From Filimonas lacunae (GTDB lineage Bacteria; Bacteroidota; Bacteroidia; Chitinophagales; Chitinophagaceae): a DNA stretch of 64,000 nucleotides. The translations under genes were made by a program, and so were the position numbers. Where the stretch lies: the NCBI RefSeq assembly GCF_002355595.1, contig NZ_AP017422.1, positions 1,860,001-1,924,000 of the forward strand. Reading direction: 5' to 3'. The notes beneath the pieces are model-generated. The model was given only the letters and a program-made list of their open reading frames with translations. It searched no databases and was not told where the DNA came from. Positions 62,527-64,000 of the stretch are shown piece after piece (position 1 is the first letter of the stretch; each line of letters begins with the position of its first letter).

Positions 62527-63554
62527 ACCATAAAGCCCGCATATGGAAACGATCTGTGCCGCCTAAGCGTGTGCTGGCTATTCGCCTGCAGGCAATGGGC
62601 GACCTGGTAATTACCCTGCCTTATTTACAGGCATTGCGCGATAGTTTGCCGCCAGGTACACAGCTGGATTTGCTTACCCGGCAGGAAGTAGCTGCTATAC
62701 CACAGCACCTGCATTTATTTAACAGGGTGTTTGCTATTGGGGGTGGCAGGGTGTTTAAGCGACAGTTTTTATATGCCATTTTTTTACTGCCCCGCCTGAT
62801 GCTGCGCCGTTATGATGTGGTGTTGGATTTACAAAACAACAAGCTAAGCCGTATGGTAAGGCTCGTATTGCGGCCCCGGGCCTGGACAGAGTTTGACAGG
62901 CTATCGCCTATATCGGCAGGGCTGCGAAATCAGAACACCATTGCAGCGGTAGGGTTAGGTAACCATGCTGCTGCGTTTCATTTGTGTTTACGTGAGCCCG
63001 TGGATACCGCAGGTTTATTACGCCGTAACGGATGGGATGGCGTTTCGGGGCTGGTAGTGTTGAACCCCGCAGGTGCTTTTGCTACGCGCCATTGGCCGGT
63101 GGAGAATTATGTTTCTTTTGCCCGGCAATGGTTACAACATTTTCCACAAACTCAATTCCTGGTAATAGGGGTGCCATTGGTGGCTGAGAAGGCTACTTTT
63201 TTTCAACGGCAACTGGGTGGGCGGTTGATTAACCTGGTATCGAAAACTACGCCGGTTGAAGCATTTGCTTTGTTGCAGCAGGTGAGGCTGACGTTAACAG
63301 AAGATTCGGGACTGATGCATATGTCGTGGGTACAAGGAATTGCTACGCTGGCTTTGTTTGGCTCCACCCGAAGTGATTGGTCGGCCCCATTAGGCAGGCA
63401 TAGCCTGTTGTTGCATTCCGGCGATTTGCCTTGTGGCAGTTGCATGCGGGAGCAATGCCTGCATGGCAATACGCCCTGCCTTACCCGTTATACTCCTGAA
63501 CAGGTGCTGGCGGCGGCACTGGCGCTGGTGGCTGCTGCAACAGCAGGCGCATAA
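62523..63554 (+). CDS. GT9 (heptosyltransferase-like) glycosyltransferase
   Basis: The protein of about 343 residues has the GT9 opening VLAIRLQAMGDLVITLPYL and the second Rossmann domain with EDSGLMHMSWVQG and LFGSTRSDWSAPLG, matching ADP-heptose:LPS heptosyltransferases. The ATG at 62523 is preferred because it overlaps the amidohydrolase stop (ATGA) and starts the family core; the longer open frame does not. It probably adds a sugar to lipopolysaccharide core or another envelope glycan. The 3' end overlaps the convergent GT4 gene by 74 bp. Confidence 0.92.
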   Translation: MNHKARIWKRSVPPKRVLAIRLQAMGDLVITLPYLQALRDSLPPGTQLDLLTRQEVAAIPQHLHLFNRVFAIGGGRVFKRQFLYAIFLLPRLMLRRYDVVLDLQNNKLSRMVRLVLRPRAWTEFDRLSPISAGLRNQNTIAAVGLGNHAAAFHLCLREPVDTAGLLRRNGWDGVSGLVVLNPAGAFATRHWPVENYVSFARQWLQHFPQTQFLVIGVPLVAEKATFFQRQLGGRLINLVSKTTPVEAFALLQQVRLTLTEDSGLMHMSWVQGIATLALFGSTRSDWSAPLGRHSLLLHSGDLPCGSCMREQCLHGNTPCLTRYTPEQVLAAALALVAAATAGA

Positions 63555-64000
63555 AAGCTTTTACATTGTCTTCCATACGGTATACCAATACTCTTTCGTA
63601 TATGGCGGGAGTTTGTTGCAGCAGCTGGTGCAGGATATCCTGCATGTGCGTTTCGTCGGTGGCAATATGCCAGTTGGTAACTTTTTGATACACGGGCTGT
63701 ACAAAACTGGCTACGCGGCAACCTGCATACAGCGATTCCAGCAACACGTTTCCAAAGCCTTCATAAGAGGAGGTGTGCAATAGTATTTTGCTGCGGTGCA
63801 TGAGTTGCAGCACTGTAGCGTGCGATTGCTCGCCCAGCAGGGTGATATGCTGTTGCAGTTGTAGGGATTGAATCAACTGCTGCAAGGCATCGTATTCAGC
63901 CCCGCCACCACAGATCACTGCTTTAATATGCGGAAAGGTGCAGGACAGGTTTTTGATCAGATGTATAAACAGATCGTAACGTTTCAGGGGAATGAGCGAG
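63481..64000 (-). CDS. GT4 (group 1) glycosyltransferase, C-terminal part (runs off the window)
   Basis: The minus frame is open from the stop at 63481 to the right edge, so the beginning is outside. The visible part is the GT-B nucleotide-sugar domain: YDLFIHLIKNL near the edge, VICGGGAEYDALQQL, and SSYEGFGNVLLESLYAGCRV with the ExxxxxxxE-type motif (E in YEGFGN and ESLYAG). The C-terminus is Pro/Gln-rich (LLLQQPPAPVPPPAPV). A start codon near 63918 (GTG) sits in the middle of the domain and is not the true start. It probably belongs with the GT9 gene to a glycan locus. Confidence 0.9.
   Translation of the reverse strand, partial: SLIPLKRYDLFIHLIKNLSCTFPHIKAVICGGGAEYDALQQLIQSLQLQQHITLLGEQSHATVLQLMHRSKILLHTSSYEGFGNVLLESLYAGCRVASFVQPVYQKVTNWHIATDETHMQDILHQLLQQTPAIYERVLVYRMEDNVKAFMRLLLQQPPAPVPPPAPVQEYNG

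Overview
The window looks like the chromosome of a Bacteroidota bacterium, most likely of the Chitinophagaceae (Chitinophaga/Niastella/Filimonas-like). The reasons are two SusC/SusD nutrient-uptake loci, an ECF sigma/FecR/STN-type TonB transducer cascade, a type IX secretion sorting domain, a NUDIX-type sugar regulator, LytS/LytTR signalling, and start regions without clear Shine-Dalgarno sequences. The genus is not proven. No rRNA, tRNA or CRISPR array was seen.

Region 1 (1-4.2 kb): a cut-off methyltransferase, a secreted GH78 alpha-L-rhamnosidase and an aldo/keto reductase. Region 2 (4.25-14.1 kb, minus strand): a tight nine-gene operon ending in a perfect-stem terminator. It holds a GMC oxidoreductase, its Tat-signal small subunit, a Gfo/Idh/MocA dehydrogenase, three TIM-barrel isomerases/epimerases, a cytochrome c lipoprotein, an MFS permease and a DUF1080 (3-keto-disaccharide hydrolase-type) protein. 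A NUDIX-fold regulator lies just upstream. I read it as a pathway that oxidises glycosides to 3-keto sugars outside the cytoplasm, passes electrons to cytochrome c, splits the keto-glycoside, and imports and remodels the products.

Region 3 (14.4-19.4 kb): small RRM and cold-shock RNA-binding proteins, two unknown small proteins, a FabH-like ketosynthase, a Crp/Fnr regulator and a PRISE-type reductase. Region 4 (19.5-28 kb, minus): a LytS-type kinase and LytTR regulator upstream of a TolC/HlyD/RND efflux operon, with repeated AAACGGACA motifs in front of both units.

Region 5 (28.1-37.35 kb): ECF sigma factor, FecR anti-sigma factor, STN-domain SusC, SusD, a zinc metallohydrolase lipoprotein and an unknown lipoprotein. 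Then come an ATP-grasp protein and a GH43-like glycosidase (minus). Region 6 (39.96-50.2 kb): a second SusC/SusD locus with a fasciclin/DUF4859-like lipoprotein, a DUF5007-like lipoprotein and a 1093-residue T9SS-exported HExxH protein carrying a beta-helix-like hexapeptide array and two PKD-like repeats.

Region 7 (50.3-56.8 kb) is accessory DNA: an orphan protein, a 42-bp tandem repeat array of eight full units whose ninth unit is split by a complete IS3-family element (27-bp inverted repeats, 3-bp duplication), a lipoprotein with a possible caspase-like His/Cys dyad, unknown proteins, and an AraC regulator reduced to its C-terminal half. Region 8 (56.8-64 kb): an HxlR/nitroreductase divergent pair, then a compact methyltransferase/B12-radical SAM/methyltransferase operon beside an amidohydrolase, a GT9 heptosyltransferase-like protein and a cut-off GT4 glycosyltransferase. 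This may be a small biosynthetic or envelope-glycan locus.
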